Below are positions 1 to 9,228 of a DNA stretch of 64,000 nt, piece by piece. How positions within the stretch are numbered: position 1 is the first letter of the stretch; each line of letters opens with the position of its first letter. The notes beneath the pieces are model-generated. The model made no database searches. It saw only the letters and a program-made list of their open reading frames with translations, and was not told the DNA's origin. Made by a program: the position numbers and the translations under genes. Origin of the DNA: Ornithinibacillus salinisoli (GTDB taxonomy: Bacteria > Bacillota > Bacilli > Bacillales > Amphibacillaceae); assembly GCF_042682545.1 (NCBI RefSeq), contig NZ_JBHUHQ010000009.1; one strand, written 5' to 3'.

Positions 1-1033
1 TTGGAAAGCAAAGGGATTAGATTTGTCTGCTCTTCTTTATCAACCATCCTTAAACCAAGAGGTTGGGCGGTATGCAACAAAAAAGCAAGACCATGGAATT
101 GACAAAACGTTAGATTATCAGGAACTAATTCCTAATTGTAGACGTGCATTTAAAACACAAGAAACGGTAGAATTTACCACGGCCATTCGAAATATTCACC
201 GAGCAACAGGTACTTTACTTGGAAGTGAAGTTACCAAAAGGTGCGGAGAGAATGGTCTACCTGAAGATACAATTAAATTGAATTTCAATGGTTCTGCCGG
301 ACAAAGCTTTGGAGCTTTTATCCCTAGTGGAATGACGATGCGGTTGATTGGAGATGCGAATGATTTTGTTGGAAAAGGATTGTCTGGTGGTAAGATCATC
401 GTGTACCCAGATCCAATTGTCACTTTCCCTCCAGAAAAAAATATTATTATTGGAAATGTAGCTTTTTATGGTGCAACTTCGGGTCAAGCATATATTAGAG
501 GAATTGCTGGCGAAAGATTTTGTGTGCGAAATAGTGGTGCACATATTGTTGTAGAAGGTGTCGGTGACCATGGATGTGAATATATGACCGGGGGAAAAGT
601 TGTTGTCTTAGGTGCTACTGGTCGGAACTTTGCAGCAGGTATGTCTGGAGGAGTAGCTTATGTTCTAGATGAGGATAAGACCTTCCGTGAGAAGGTAAAT
701 CCGGAACTTGTTCGTGTAGAACAATTAGTAAATCATCGCGAAATTAATGAAGTTTACAATTTAATAAAACAACATGTGGAGTATACAAACAGTGCGCATG
801 CGGAGAGGATTTTAACCTACTGGGAGACATATGTAGCGAAATTTGTTCGTGTCATTCCGATTACTTATTCAAGAATCCAAGAACGTATACAGATTCTATT
901 GGATCGTGGATTAAACAAAATGGATGCTGAGATGATGGCATTTGAAGAGAGTCAACAAGGATTTAACGAAGGAAATAGGTATTCAAGAAGTTTACAGCCA
1001 AGACAAAAAGAAACCATGGAGTTAAAATCTTAA
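1..1033 (+). CDS. gltB: Glutamate synthase (GOGAT) large subunit, C-terminal part, cut by window start
   Basis: The frame is open to base 2, so the 5' part lies outside the window; the first TTG in view (23) is an internal Leu codon. The visible ~343 residues are the end of the large subunit: a short piece of the FMN-domain tail and then the GXGXG beta-helix domain, seen as repeated Gly-rich turns such as GKGLSGGKIIVYPD, GATSGQAYIRG and YMTGGKVVVLG. The enzyme makes two glutamates from glutamine and 2-oxoglutarate in the cytoplasm, with electrons from GltD. gltD follows 50 bp downstream, the normal order. Family assignment is firm from the GXGXG repeats and the neighbour; nothing can be said about the amidotransferase or Fe-S regions. 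Confidence 0.95.
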   Translation, partial: WKAKGLDLSALLYQPSLNQEVGRYATKKQDHGIDKTLDYQELIPNCRRAFKTQETVEFTTAIRNIHRATGTLLGSEVTKRCGENGLPEDTIKLNFNGSAGQSFGAFIPSGMTMRLIGDANDFVGKGLSGGKIIVYPDPIVTFPPEKNIIIGNVAFYGATSGQAYIRGIAGERFCVRNSGAHIVVEGVGDHGCEYMTGGKVVVLGATGRNFAAGMSGGVAYVLDEDKTFREKVNPELVRVEQLVNHREINEVYNLIKQHVEYTNSAHAERILTYWETYVAKFVRVIPITYSRIQERIQILLDRGLNKMDAEMMAFEESQQGFNEGNRYSRSLQPRQKETMELKS

Positions 1034-1083
1034 TTCTTGGTGTTGCGACATAGGGCAAAAATGAATAAAGAAGGGGGCTTTTT

Positions 1084-2571
1084 ATGGGGAAACAAACTGG
1101 ATTTATGGAATATGACAGACAAACACGAAAAGAGCGCGACCCTAGCGTCCGGGTTGCTGACTGGGATGATTATACAGCACCACTTTCAGAACAAGAAATC
1201 CAAATTCAAGGGGCTCGTTGTATGAGTTGTGGTGTACCAACATGTCATTCGGGAATGGAGATAAATGGGGTAACAACTGGTTGCCCGGTATATCATCTAA
1301 TCCCTGAGTGGAACCAACTAGTTTATGAAGGGAAGTGGAAGGAAGCGTTAGAACGTGCCCAAGAGAAAAATAACTTTCCTGAATTTACGGGTATTGCTTG
1401 TCCTGCACCATGTGAAGGCGCTTGTGTGTTGGGGATAAATGAACCGCCTGTTGCCATACGTACAATTGAGCGTTCTATTATTGAAAAAGGTTTTGAAGAA
1501 GGTTGGGTCATACCACAACCACCTCAGAAAAGAACGGGTAAAAAGATAGCAGTTGTCGGTTCCGGCCCAGCGGGATTAGCGGCAGCAGCACAACTAAATA
1601 AGGCGGGTCACACCGTAACCGTATTTGAACGTAACGATCGTATTGGGGGATTGCTAACTTACGGAATACCAGAAATGAAGTTATCCTATGATGTTGTTAA
1701 AAGACGTGTGGATATTTTAGAGAAAGAAGGTATTTCATTTGTGACCAATACTGAGATTGGGAAAGATTATTCCGTCTCCAAACTGGAGGAATCGTTTGAT
1801 GCTGTCATCCTTTGTGGTGGGGCTACGGTTCATCGAGACATGCAAGTAGAGGGAAGCGACTTAACAGGTGTTTATCCGGCAATGGATTTTCTACATGCAA
1901 ATACGAAAAGTTTGCTTGATTCCGATCTCGGAGATAGTGATTATATTTCTGCAGCCGATAAACATGTCATAGTTATTGGCGGCGGTGATACGGGAACAGA
2001 CTGTCTTGCAACAGCAATCAGACATAACTGTAAAAGTTTAACGCAATTTGATATTTACGATAAAAAAGGATTAGTCCGTGATGATAAAACAAATCCATGG
2101 CCACAATATCCTATTATTCATCGAGTAGAATATGGACATAAGGAAGTGGCTAGCAAACTTGGAGATGATCCAAGAGCATATGCTGTCATGACGAAAAAAT
2201 TTGTAGGTGATCAGAATGGGCATATTAAGGAAGTTCACACCGTTAATGTTAAACTTCGTTATGATGAAGCTGGAAATAAAATTCGTGAGGAAATTCCTGG
2301 ATCGGAAAAAGTCTGGCCAGCAGATCTTGTCTTAATCGCAATTGGCTTTAGTGGACCAGAGCAAGGACTACTAGAGCAACTAAATATAGACCGTAATCCT
2401 AACACGACAGTTAAAGCAGATTATGGTAACTATAAAACCAATATTGATGGCATATTTGCTGCCGGAGATATGCGTCGTGGGCAAAGCTTGATAGTCTGGG
2501 CGATCAACGAAGGAAGAGAAGTTGCCCGTGAATGTGATCGTTATTTAATGGGGGCGACAGATTTGCCGTAG
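1084..2571 (+). CDS. gltD: Glutamate synthase small subunit (NADPH, FAD, Fe-S)
   Basis: A 495-aa protein, normal length for GltD. The N-terminal Cys clusters that ligate Fe-S centres are present: CMSCGVPTCHSG near residue 46 and CPAPCEGAC near residue 107. A GSGPAGLAAAA FAD fingerprint is near residue 156, a GGGDTGTDC NADPH fingerprint near residue 300, and GIFAAGDMRRGQS lies near the C-terminus. It passes electrons from NADPH to the GltB large subunit. The start ATG is preceded by AAGAAGGGGGC. It is in an operon with gltB. The other start codons just upstream lie in a different frame and are not used. Confidence 0.97.
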   Translation: MGKQTGFMEYDRQTRKERDPSVRVADWDDYTAPLSEQEIQIQGARCMSCGVPTCHSGMEINGVTTGCPVYHLIPEWNQLVYEGKWKEALERAQEKNNFPEFTGIACPAPCEGACVLGINEPPVAIRTIERSIIEKGFEEGWVIPQPPQKRTGKKIAVVGSGPAGLAAAAQLNKAGHTVTVFERNDRIGGLLTYGIPEMKLSYDVVKRRVDILEKEGISFVTNTEIGKDYSVSKLEESFDAVILCGGATVHRDMQVEGSDLTGVYPAMDFLHANTKSLLDSDLGDSDYISAADKHVIVIGGGDTGTDCLATAIRHNCKSLTQFDIYDKKGLVRDDKTNPWPQYPIIHRVEYGHKEVASKLGDDPRAYAVMTKKFVGDQNGHIKEVHTVNVKLRYDEAGNKIREEIPGSEKVWPADLVLIAIGFSGPEQGLLEQLNIDRNPNTTVKADYGNYKTNIDGIFAAGDMRRGQSLIVWAINEGREVARECDRYLMGATDLP

Positions 2572-2664
2572 TCTCCTGTGGAAGAGAAAAGGTATCCTTG
2601 TACTTGAATAGTCAACATAAACCTGGGAAAGATAGTTGTAAATACAACTTAGGGTGGAAGGGCT

Positions 2665-3231
2665 ATGCATCAAGAACAATCGGAACTATTGCAACGAATT
2701 AAATCTATTACAAAAGAATCTACAGAATTGCAAATAGAGTATTGGAAGATGTATTCAGATTATGAAACTTGGCAATTTTGGGTGATTATATTGCTAGTGA
2801 TTATTCCCCTAATTGTATTGTTTTTTGTAATCGACAGGCGAAACATCTTGTTACTCGGCTTCTTTGGGCTGAACTATCATGTATGGTTTCACTATATAAA
2901 TAGTGTTGGAATTAAATTAGGTTTGTGGGAATACCCATATCAAATCTTACCTTTTTTACCAAGTTTCGCTTTAGACGCGGCGCTTGTTCCAATATTATTT
3001 ATACTCGTATACCAATGGACATTAAAATACCAGAAAAATGTCTATATCTATGGGATAATCCTTTCGGGAATCCTTGCATTTATCATGAAGCCAATTATGG
3101 TCAGCGTGGATTATTTCAAAATGTATGAAGGAGTAAACTATATTCATTTATTTCTTTTTTATGTTGGATTATTTCTCTTATCAAAGCTAGCAGCTAGTTT
3201 GTTTTTACATCTGCAACAAAAAGATAAATAA
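2665..3231 (+). CDS. Multi-pass membrane protein, CBO0543-like family
   Basis: A 188-aa protein with about five hydrophobic helices (roughly residues 35-58, 60-80, 94-117, 123-143 and 155-178) and a short charged cytoplasmic start. It has the WEYPYQILPFLPSFALDAALVP block followed by a YQW motif, which recalls the Bacillaceae family often named CBO0543 (unknown function). The ATG has a GGAAGGG ribosome site. It sits 93 bp after gltD in the same direction and ends at a clear terminator, so it may be transcribed from gltBD or alone. No catalytic residues are evident. The family match is from memory of its motif layout, hence modest confidence on the name; the gene itself looks real. Confidence 0.7.
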   Translation: MHQEQSELLQRIKSITKESTELQIEYWKMYSDYETWQFWVIILLVIIPLIVLFFVIDRRNILLLGFFGLNYHVWFHYINSVGIKLGLWEYPYQILPFLPSFALDAALVPILFILVYQWTLKYQKNVYIYGIILSGILAFIMKPIMVSVDYFKMYEGVNYIHLFLFYVGLFLLSKLAASLFLHLQQKDK

Positions 3232-3257
3232 AAACTCGTCTATCGGCGAGTTTTTTT
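3231..3257 (+). terminator. Rho-independent terminator after the membrane protein
   Basis: AAAACTCG and CGAGTTTT form an 8-bp stem around an 8-base loop, followed by a run of T. It starts at the stop codon of the preceding gene. Confidence 0.85.
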
Positions 3258-3289
3258 ACGATCATTTTTATTAGTCAATCGAGTGCTAC

Positions 3290-3475
3290 AAAATCGCTCC
3301 AGCAGAATATTTCGCTCGACTTGGGCAACGCTTCAGCTCCTTTAGAAAAATCGATTACTTTACCAGCGGCGATTCGCTCAAAAAATGAAATATTCGCTCA
3401 CAAGCAACAATTCAACGAGTCAAGATTGGATGAACTTCACGAAGACTCTTGAGAGACAGTCTAAGATTCCGAGGT
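3290..3475. repeat. Interspersed intergenic repeat (TTCGCTC/AATATTCGC type)
   Basis: It contains ATTCGCTCAAAAAATGAAAT, ATATTCGCTCACAAGCAAC and a tail of AATTCAACGAGT ... CGAAGACTC ... GAGAGACAGTC ... AAGATTCCG. The same blocks in the same order occur at 52.70-52.95 kb, and a shorter piece at 29.38 kb. No ORF spans it. It occupies most of the 418-bp gap before rlmN. Confidence 0.75.
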
Positions 3476-3554
3476 GGTGTTAAGAGTAGTATGTTACTTC
3501 GTGGTTAATATTAAATACTAATTAACATTTATAACTTTAAAAAACAACAATCTA

Positions 3555-3578
3555 TTTAGAAAATAGCTTTTTTCTAAA
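3555..3578 (+). other. Stem-loop in the rlmN leader
   Basis: TTTAGAAAA and TTTTCTAAA form a perfect 9-bp stem with a 6-base loop about 70 bp upstream of rlmN. There is no U tract directly after it, so it is not a plain terminator; it could be a weak leader structure or chance in AT-rich DNA. Confidence 0.35.
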
Positions 3579-3649
3579 ACTGTTTGCTACGAGACTGATT
3601 TTTATGTAGTATAGATAGGTAGTATATTTACTGGAAACGAGGGTATACA

Positions 3650-4717
3650 ATGAGCAAAACATCCATCTATGGATTAACATATGAACAATTAACAGATTGG
3701 CTCAAAGAACATGGGCAAAAAAGATTCCGTGCAGATCAAGTTTGGAATTGGCTTTATAAGAAACGCATTAACCATTTTTCAGAAATGCAAAATGTAAACA
3801 AAGAAACAATTTCCTTATTAGAAGACCACTTCATTCTAGAAACGTTAGATGAGGAAATTAAGCAAGAATCAACAGATGGTACAATTAAATTCCTATTTAA
3901 ATTAGATGATGGGAACTTAATTGAGACAGTATTGATGCGCTTTAATTATGGTTTATCTGTTTGTGTAACTACACAAGTAGGGTGTAATATTGGATGTACC
4001 TTCTGTGCAAGTGGACTGTTGCGAAAGACTCGTGACCTATCAAGTGGCGAAATTGTAGAGCAAATCATGAAGGTGCAAAAACACCTTGATACCCAAGGGA
4101 AAGATGAACGTGTTAGCCACATCGTGGTGATGGGTATTGGAGAGCCATTTGATAATTTCACAAATTTGGTTGATTTTATCAAAGTGGTAAATGAAGATCA
4201 TGGACTAAATATTGGTGCAAGACATATAACTGTTTCGACTAGTGGTCTCGCTCATAAAATATATGAGTTTGCTGATACAGGTCTTCAGGTGAATCTCGCT
4301 ATTTCTTTACATGCGCCAAACAATGAACTTCGTACGAGCATTATGAAAATCAACAAAGCATTCCCAATAGAAAAATTGATGCAATCTGTTGACTATTATT
4401 TAGAAAAAACAAATCGTCGAATTACGTATGAGTATATTATGCTAAAGGATGTTAATGACCATAAGAAAGAAGCATTAGAATTAGCAAAACTTCTAAGAGC
4501 AAAACGTCATTTATCCTATGTGAATTTAATTCCTTATAATACGGTTGAAGAGCATAACCAGTATCAACGAAGTGACTCAGAATCAATTCAATCATTCTTT
4601 GAAGTGTTAAAAGAAAACGGTATTAATTGTGGAGTGCGCTGGGAAAATGGTGCAGACATTGATGCAGCATGTGGCCAATTGCGCAGTAAACAAATTAAAA
4701 AGAAAAACGTAGGTTAA
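3650..4717 (+). CDS. rlmN: Dual-specificity 23S rRNA A2503 / tRNA A37 methyltransferase RlmN (radical SAM)
   Basis: A 355-aa radical-SAM enzyme that makes 2-methyladenosine in 23S rRNA (A2503) and some tRNAs. The CxxxCxxC Fe-S motif is GCNIGCTFCASG near residue 115. SAM-contact motifs GIGEPFDN and TVSTSG follow, and the methyl-carrying Cys is in IDAACGQLRSKQ near the end. ASGLLRKTRDL and YVNLIPYN follow the pattern I recall for Listeria/Enterococcus-type RlmN rather than the B. subtilis pattern ASTLGGLKR. Cfr (which methylates C8) is less likely because the RlmN-like N-terminus YGLTYEQLTDWL is intact. It is monocistronic, between a repeat region and a hairpin. The ATG at 3650 has a GAGGG ribosome site. 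Confidence 0.93.
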   Translation: MSKTSIYGLTYEQLTDWLKEHGQKRFRADQVWNWLYKKRINHFSEMQNVNKETISLLEDHFILETLDEEIKQESTDGTIKFLFKLDDGNLIETVLMRFNYGLSVCVTTQVGCNIGCTFCASGLLRKTRDLSSGEIVEQIMKVQKHLDTQGKDERVSHIVVMGIGEPFDNFTNLVDFIKVVNEDHGLNIGARHITVSTSGLAHKIYEFADTGLQVNLAISLHAPNNELRTSIMKINKAFPIEKLMQSVDYYLEKTNRRITYEYIMLKDVNDHKKEALELAKLLRAKRHLSYVNLIPYNTVEEHNQYQRSDSESIQSFFEVLKENGINCGVRWENGADIDAACGQLRSKQIKKKNVG

Positions 4718-4751
4718 ATAAGAGAACTCACAACAAATAGCAGATAAGATT

Positions 4752-4792
4752 CACAAGAAAAGGAGCTTGGTTTTTTCAAGTTCCTTTATGTG
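4752..4792. terminator. Hairpin between convergent rlmN and lipoprotein genes, possible weak bidirectional terminator
   Basis: AAAGGAGCTTG (4759-4769) pairs with CAAGTTCCTTT (4777-4787), with one G-U pair and a T-rich loop. The U tail is poor on both strands, so the call rests mainly on its position between convergent genes. The rest of the 280-bp gap to 4997 shows nothing I can name. Confidence 0.4.
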
Positions 4793-4997
4793 TGAATCGA
4801 ATATTTTCTTTCATAACGCCCCGTTTGTTAACTTGTATCGGTTAACGATATTCAACTTTTACTACCTACCCTCAAATTATAGTTTAAAGGTATTAACAAA
4901 CATTCTTTTTGAACAAATGCATCCTAAAGTGAATTAACTCTTAGTGTTACTCCTGCTCATCATAAAGTTTTTTAGCCTAATAGTTTTAATAGATACG

Positions 4998-5705
4998 CTA
5001 CTTTTCAAGCCATTCTATATAATCTTCATGGGTTAACTCTCCAATAATAGTTACTGTACCACTCTGTAGGTAACTCTCAAATTCTATCTCTGTCTCATAA
5101 ACGTGATACATAGAGCCATCGTCCTTTGGAGGCTCGACATAACAAATTGAACTACCATTTTCATTCCACTTTACCCCATAGATATCATCAAATATGAATG
5201 AACCTGCATGTAACTGCTTATTGATGTCCATTTCCAAATGGTATAAATCTATTCGAGCGGCTTTATCTTGCCCTCCAATAAAAGCTATAATATTTTGATT
5301 TGGAGACCAAGCAATTCCATATGGTGTATGATAGTTATCGTAATCATAATTATATCCTATGGTGTCGGAAAGATTGGTAACGGATCCTGTATCTAAATTT
5401 ACAATATATATTTTTACCCCGTTTTCTCCTTTAACATCGTACGCTAAAAATTGTTTATCATAAGATAAATGTAGACTAAGAATTCTTCCTTTGTCAGGTA
5501 GTTTAATTTCATAATGGGTATCATTCTCATCGATAGTTAAAACTCCATCTTCTATTGAAAAATTATACCCCTCCATTTGAACAATTTCACGATCTTCTAT
5601 TAGTTGAGCGATATTAGGATTATTATAATAGTTTACTTCTTTTAGACAGCCCACAGATAAAATCGCAAGCATCACTAGTAATATCAATAAATATAGCCTT
5701 TTCAA
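4998..5705 (-). CDS. Lipoprotein with TolB-like beta-propeller features, unknown function
   Basis: A 235-aa protein. A type II signal peptide has a lipobox LSVGC (Cys20), so it should be lipid-anchored on the outer face of the membrane. The body has short propeller-like blades: LSLHLSYDKQFLAYD, PYGIAWSPNQNIIAFIGG and YGVKWNENGSSICYV. This S/W-P-x-x-x-x-IAF pattern is seen in WD40/TolB-like propellers. The start is TTG with a GGGGCG site upstream. I do not recognise a named family. It lies 126 bp downstream of another minus-strand surface protein and may be co-transcribed with it. Confidence 0.75.
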   Translation of the reverse strand: MKRLYLLILLVMLAILSVGCLKEVNYYNNPNIAQLIEDREIVQMEGYNFSIEDGVLTIDENDTHYEIKLPDKGRILSLHLSYDKQFLAYDVKGENGVKIYIVNLDTGSVTNLSDTIGYNYDYDNYHTPYGIAWSPNQNIIAFIGGQDKAARIDLYHLEMDINKQLHAGSFIFDDIYGVKWNENGSSICYVEPPKDDGSMYHVYETEIEFESYLQSGTVTIIGELTHEDYIEWLEK

Positions 5706-5831
5706 CTCACTACGCCCCTTATTTACTTGCTACTTTCTTCTGAAATCCTCCCTCTAAACGGAACAAGCTATATTCAACTTATTAAAGGAAGGCATTCGTT
5801 ACTATAATTTCAGTTATTCACAAACAGTCTA

Positions 5832-6251
5832 TTATTGTTTCATCGTCAAGAAAAGGTTGTTGATATAATCGAAAGCAATGCTTTTGGATTTATCAGTGTA
5901 AAAGAAACCTTTATATCTTATTTTTTCAGTGTTATTTATAATAAGTTCTTTATATACTTTTCCTTTGTCATTGTAAATTGTCACTCGGAATTTATAACCT
6001 AAGTATCCAATGCTAAGTTTTTCCTTTTTGAAGGTAATGTTGTTAAGGTTTGAAATTATATGTTCCTTTTGCTTTGTATCAATTACAGTCAGAGGTTCAC
6101 CACGATTACCATCAAAAATTTCTATTTTTGATACCTTTGACGGTTCAATAGAAATAATCTTTTTAGGTATATATGTAGTAGCATATATACCACCTAACAA
6201 TATGAATACGGTAGAAATTATTAAGAAAATCTTCTTTTTTCTTTTTATCAA
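5832..6251 (-). CDS. Membrane-anchored extracytoplasmic protein, unknown function
   Basis: A 139-aa protein with a basic start (MIKRKKK), one membrane segment at about residues 8-27 and no lipobox, so it is probably a membrane-tethered extracellular domain. The body (VSKIEIFDGNRGEPLTVID ... RYKGFFY) looks like a small beta-rich domain of the kind common in Bacillus hypothetical proteins. The start codon is TTG with a good AAAGGGGAG site five bases upstream. It stands alone between a lipoprotein gene on the same strand and asnB on the other strand. No function can be inferred. Confidence 0.7.
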   Translation of the reverse strand: MIKRKKKIFLIISTVFILLGGIYATTYIPKKIISIEPSKVSKIEIFDGNRGEPLTVIDTKQKEHIISNLNNITFKKEKLSIGYLGYKFRVTIYNDKGKVYKELIINNTEKIRYKGFFYTDKSKSIAFDYINNLFLTMKQ

Positions 6252-6493
6252 AAGTAACTCCCCTTTGTTTGAATACCAACAAAATTTATTAGTTTATGTG
6301 CATTCTTCACATCATCTCCCTTTATTTTAACATAAAATTCTGACTCATCTTCAACAGGGTGAGGCTTATTAGAGAATCCGTCAACATTAAATCAGGGAAT
6401 TCAGAAACAATTATGGCACTTCCGTATATGATGTATATAGATGAATGTTGAAAGTGTGAAACGATCTAAACTTGGAAAAAGAGGGTGTGGGGT

Positions 6494-8365
6494 ATGTGTG
6501 GCTTTCTAGGTGCACTCTTAAACGAAGGTTGTACGTTTAGTCGGGAGCGTTTGCAGGATTTTCAGTATGCAAGTAATTTACTGAAACACCGTGGACCAGA
6601 TGAAGAGGGTTTTTTTCAGGACCCTCATATTGTTACGGCTTTTCACAGATTATGTATTATTGATGAACAAGGTGGAAGCCAACCGTTTTTCTTTGGTGAA
6701 AATCGCTATATTCTACTTTTTAATGGTGAAATATATAATTATGTTAGCCTTCGTAACAGTTTGAAAGATAAAGGCTACCAATTTATAACTAATTCAGATA
6801 CGGAAGTAGTGTCGACGTTATTTCTGGAAAAAGGAGTACAATCTTTTAATGAGCTTAGAGGGATGTATTCGATTGTTATATGGGATACAGAGGAAAAAAT
6901 TCTTTATGGAGCACGCGATCCATTTGGTATCAAACCACTTTATTATAGGGAAAAAGAAGATGAATTTATTTTTGCTTCTGAAAATAAAAGTATACTAGCA
7001 TTTCACGATCACCCAACAGTAAATGAGGAAAGTTTACAGCATTATACTTCGTTTCAATATGTACCTGAGCCTCTTACGATAACAAATGAGAGTGCCAAAC
7101 TTGAGCCGGGTCATTACTTCATGAAAAGACTAAATCAACCAATGAAAAAGTATCGCTATTTCCATGCGTCTTTTCATCCAATCAATGGGAATGAAAATCA
7201 AATGATTAATCGTATCCAAGAAGTTTTATTCGACTCAGTAAAAATGCATTTACAGAGTGATTTTCCTGTAGGTGCGTTTTTATCTGGTGGAATTGATTCC
7301 ACGCTTATCGTTGCAATTGCTAAACGGTTTGATCCGACGATTAAAACAATTTCTGTGGGGTTTGAAATGGAAGGATTTTCAGAAATTCCAATCGCAAAGC
7401 AAACTGCTGAAGAATTAGGGGTAGACAACATGCACTACCTCATTACGCCTCAAGAATATGTAGAAGTATTGCCAAAGATTCTGTGGCATATGGATGATCC
7501 GTTAGCCGATCCCTCTTGTGTACCACTTTATTTTGCTGCACGTGAAGCGCGAAAGTATATGAAGGTTGTTCTTTCTGGGGAAGGAGCAGATGAACTGTTT
7601 GGTGGCTACAATATCTATCGTGAATTTGAGTCATTGAAGTTCTTTCATTATATACCAAAGAGTCTCCATGCTTTCATAAATAGATTAGCCAAAGTACTAC
7701 CAGAAGGTATTGTTGGAAAAAGCTTTCTAGAGCGAGGAACCACACCATTGGAACATCGGTATATCGGGAATGCGAAAATGTTTGAGGAATTTGAGAAAGA
7801 GCAGTTTCTTAAACATTATCAATCTAATCGGACGTATCAATCATGGACTTCTGGGTTATACCGTAATTGTTCGGAGGATCACCCTGCACAAAAGATGCAA
7901 TATATCGATTTAAACACCTGGCTTCCAGGAGATATTTTATTAAAGGCAGATAAAATGACAATGGCTAATTCATTAGAGCTTAGAACTCCTTTTTTAGACA
8001 AGGAAGTTTTTCAAGTAGCTAGAAATATACCGGTAACGTGTAAATATACGAACGGAACAACAAAAGCTATTTTAAGGAAAGCTGCAAAAGGTATAGTTCC
8101 AGACCATGTAGTTGATCGAAGGAAATTGGGATTTCCCGTACCAATAAAGTCATGGTTAAGAAATGAACTATATGAATGGGCAGTAAATTTAATGAAGGAA
8201 AGTGAAACTGATTATTTAATTGATAAATCATATGTTCAAGATTTATTGCATCAACATGTACAGAACCGTGCCGATCATTCGCGGAAAATATGGACAGTTT
8301 TAATGTTCATGTTATGGCATCAATTATTTGTTGAACATAAAGATAGTCCATACTTTAGCGCATAA
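6494..8365 (+). CDS. asnB: Asparagine synthase, glutamine-hydrolysing (AsnO/AsnB type)
   Basis: It converts aspartate, glutamine and ATP to asparagine and glutamate. I start the gene at ATG 6494 rather than the in-frame GTG at 6485 because the catalytic Cys of the N-terminal Ntn glutaminase domain must follow Met directly (MCGFLG). That gives 623 aa, typical of the family. Glutaminase motifs LKHRGPDEEG, FNGEIYN and SDTEV come first, then the synthetase P-loop SGGIDST near residue 263 and GEGADELFGGY. The sequence most resembles B. subtilis AsnO (GKSFLERGTTPLEHRYIGNAK, DILLKADKMTMANSLELR), which is sporulation-linked there, but role here cannot be read from sequence. A DUF421 gene follows 54 bp later. 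Confidence 0.93.
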   Translation: MCGFLGALLNEGCTFSRERLQDFQYASNLLKHRGPDEEGFFQDPHIVTAFHRLCIIDEQGGSQPFFFGENRYILLFNGEIYNYVSLRNSLKDKGYQFITNSDTEVVSTLFLEKGVQSFNELRGMYSIVIWDTEEKILYGARDPFGIKPLYYREKEDEFIFASENKSILAFHDHPTVNEESLQHYTSFQYVPEPLTITNESAKLEPGHYFMKRLNQPMKKYRYFHASFHPINGNENQMINRIQEVLFDSVKMHLQSDFPVGAFLSGGIDSTLIVAIAKRFDPTIKTISVGFEMEGFSEIPIAKQTAEELGVDNMHYLITPQEYVEVLPKILWHMDDPLADPSCVPLYFAAREARKYMKVVLSGEGADELFGGYNIYREFESLKFFHYIPKSLHAFINRLAKVLPEGIVGKSFLERGTTPLEHRYIGNAKMFEEFEKEQFLKHYQSNRTYQSWTSGLYRNCSEDHPAQKMQYIDLNTWLPGDILLKADKMTMANSLELRTPFLDKEVFQVARNIPVTCKYTNGTTKAILRKAAKGIVPDHVVDRRKLGFPVPIKSWLRNELYEWAVNLMKESETDYLIDKSYVQDLLHQHVQNRADHSRKIWTVLMFMLWHQLFVEHKDSPYFSA

Positions 8366-8419
8366 TAATTTATTTGAAAGCAAAACTATTCCTATAGCAT
8401 GTTGAAGGAGTAGATTAAG

Positions 8420-9061
8420 ATGGAATTGGATTGGATTTGGAAGTCAATAGTCGTTGTTATCGCAGGTACGATATTATTACGAATCGCCGGTCGAAAATCA
8501 ATATCCCAAATGACGTTACCTCAGACAGTTATTATGATTGGTATTGGTTCCTTGCTAGTACAACCTGTCGCTGGTAAAAATATATGGACGACAGTTGGAG
8601 TAGGTGCAATACTAGTAATCACGTTAATTATAATGGAATACGCGCAAATAAAAGGAAATCCATTTGAAAAGTTTATTACTGGTCAGTCAAAAGTTCTTAT
8701 TGAAGATGGAAGATTTAATGAAGCCAATTTACGTAAGGTGAGGCTAACCGTCGATCAATTGGAAGGAATTTTACGACAAAATAATGTTACAAAAATAGAA
8801 GATGTACAGTTTGCGACACTAGAGCCAAATGGCCAGCTTGGTTATTCCTTGAAGCCCGAAGCCCAACCGGTTACTAAGAAAGATTTCGATCAGCTCATTA
8901 CGTTAATAAACCAAGCTCTAAGCCAAGCCCCTTCGAACGCTAAATTTGCTCAAATGAATAATCAAAACAATCAAATGAAACAACCAATCAAACATGATGA
9001 TATATTTACGGAAGTGGCTAACAATGAACATGATAAACAAGTGCCAAAACACTTAAGGTAA
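8420..9061 (+). CDS. DUF421 (YetF-type) membrane protein
   Basis: A 213-aa protein with three membrane segments in the first ~75 residues and a cytoplasmic DUF421 domain after them. Diagnostic pieces are RIAGRKSISQMTLPQTVIMIG in the first part and the small beta domain LIEDGRFNEANLRKVRLTVDQLEGILR. Members of this family (YetF, YrbG, YkjA) are common in spore formers; their function is unclear. The last ~45 residues are rich in Asn/Gln and probably disordered. It lies 54 bp after asnB, possibly in the same transcript. The start ATG has a GAAGGAG site. Confidence 0.88.
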   Translation: MELDWIWKSIVVVIAGTILLRIAGRKSISQMTLPQTVIMIGIGSLLVQPVAGKNIWTTVGVGAILVITLIIMEYAQIKGNPFEKFITGQSKVLIEDGRFNEANLRKVRLTVDQLEGILRQNNVTKIEDVQFATLEPNGQLGYSLKPEAQPVTKKDFDQLITLINQALSQAPSNAKFAQMNNQNNQMKQPIKHDDIFTEVANNEHDKQVPKHLR

Positions 9062-9201
9062 GTCATATTAATACAGAATATACACTGTGATTTCAGCCCT
9101 TACATGAGGATACAATAGGTCGTGTAACAATAAAGCTACATTTGAAATGAAAGGTTAGAAGCAGTCATTGAAAGTAATAGATTATATAGAATAGGTAGAC
9201 G

Positions 9202-9228
9202 AAAAGGGAAGCAAAAAGCATCCCTTTT
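9202..9228. terminator. Bidirectional terminator between DUF421 and diguanylate cyclase genes
   Basis: AAAAGGGA pairs with TCCCTTTT around an 11-base loop. It has T-rich ends on both strands and overlaps the stop codon of the minus-strand gene. Confidence 0.7.

Noticed and set aside
6485..6493. Upstream GTG start for asnB
   Set aside because: The glutaminase nucleophile Cys must be residue 2, so the ATG at 6494 is required.
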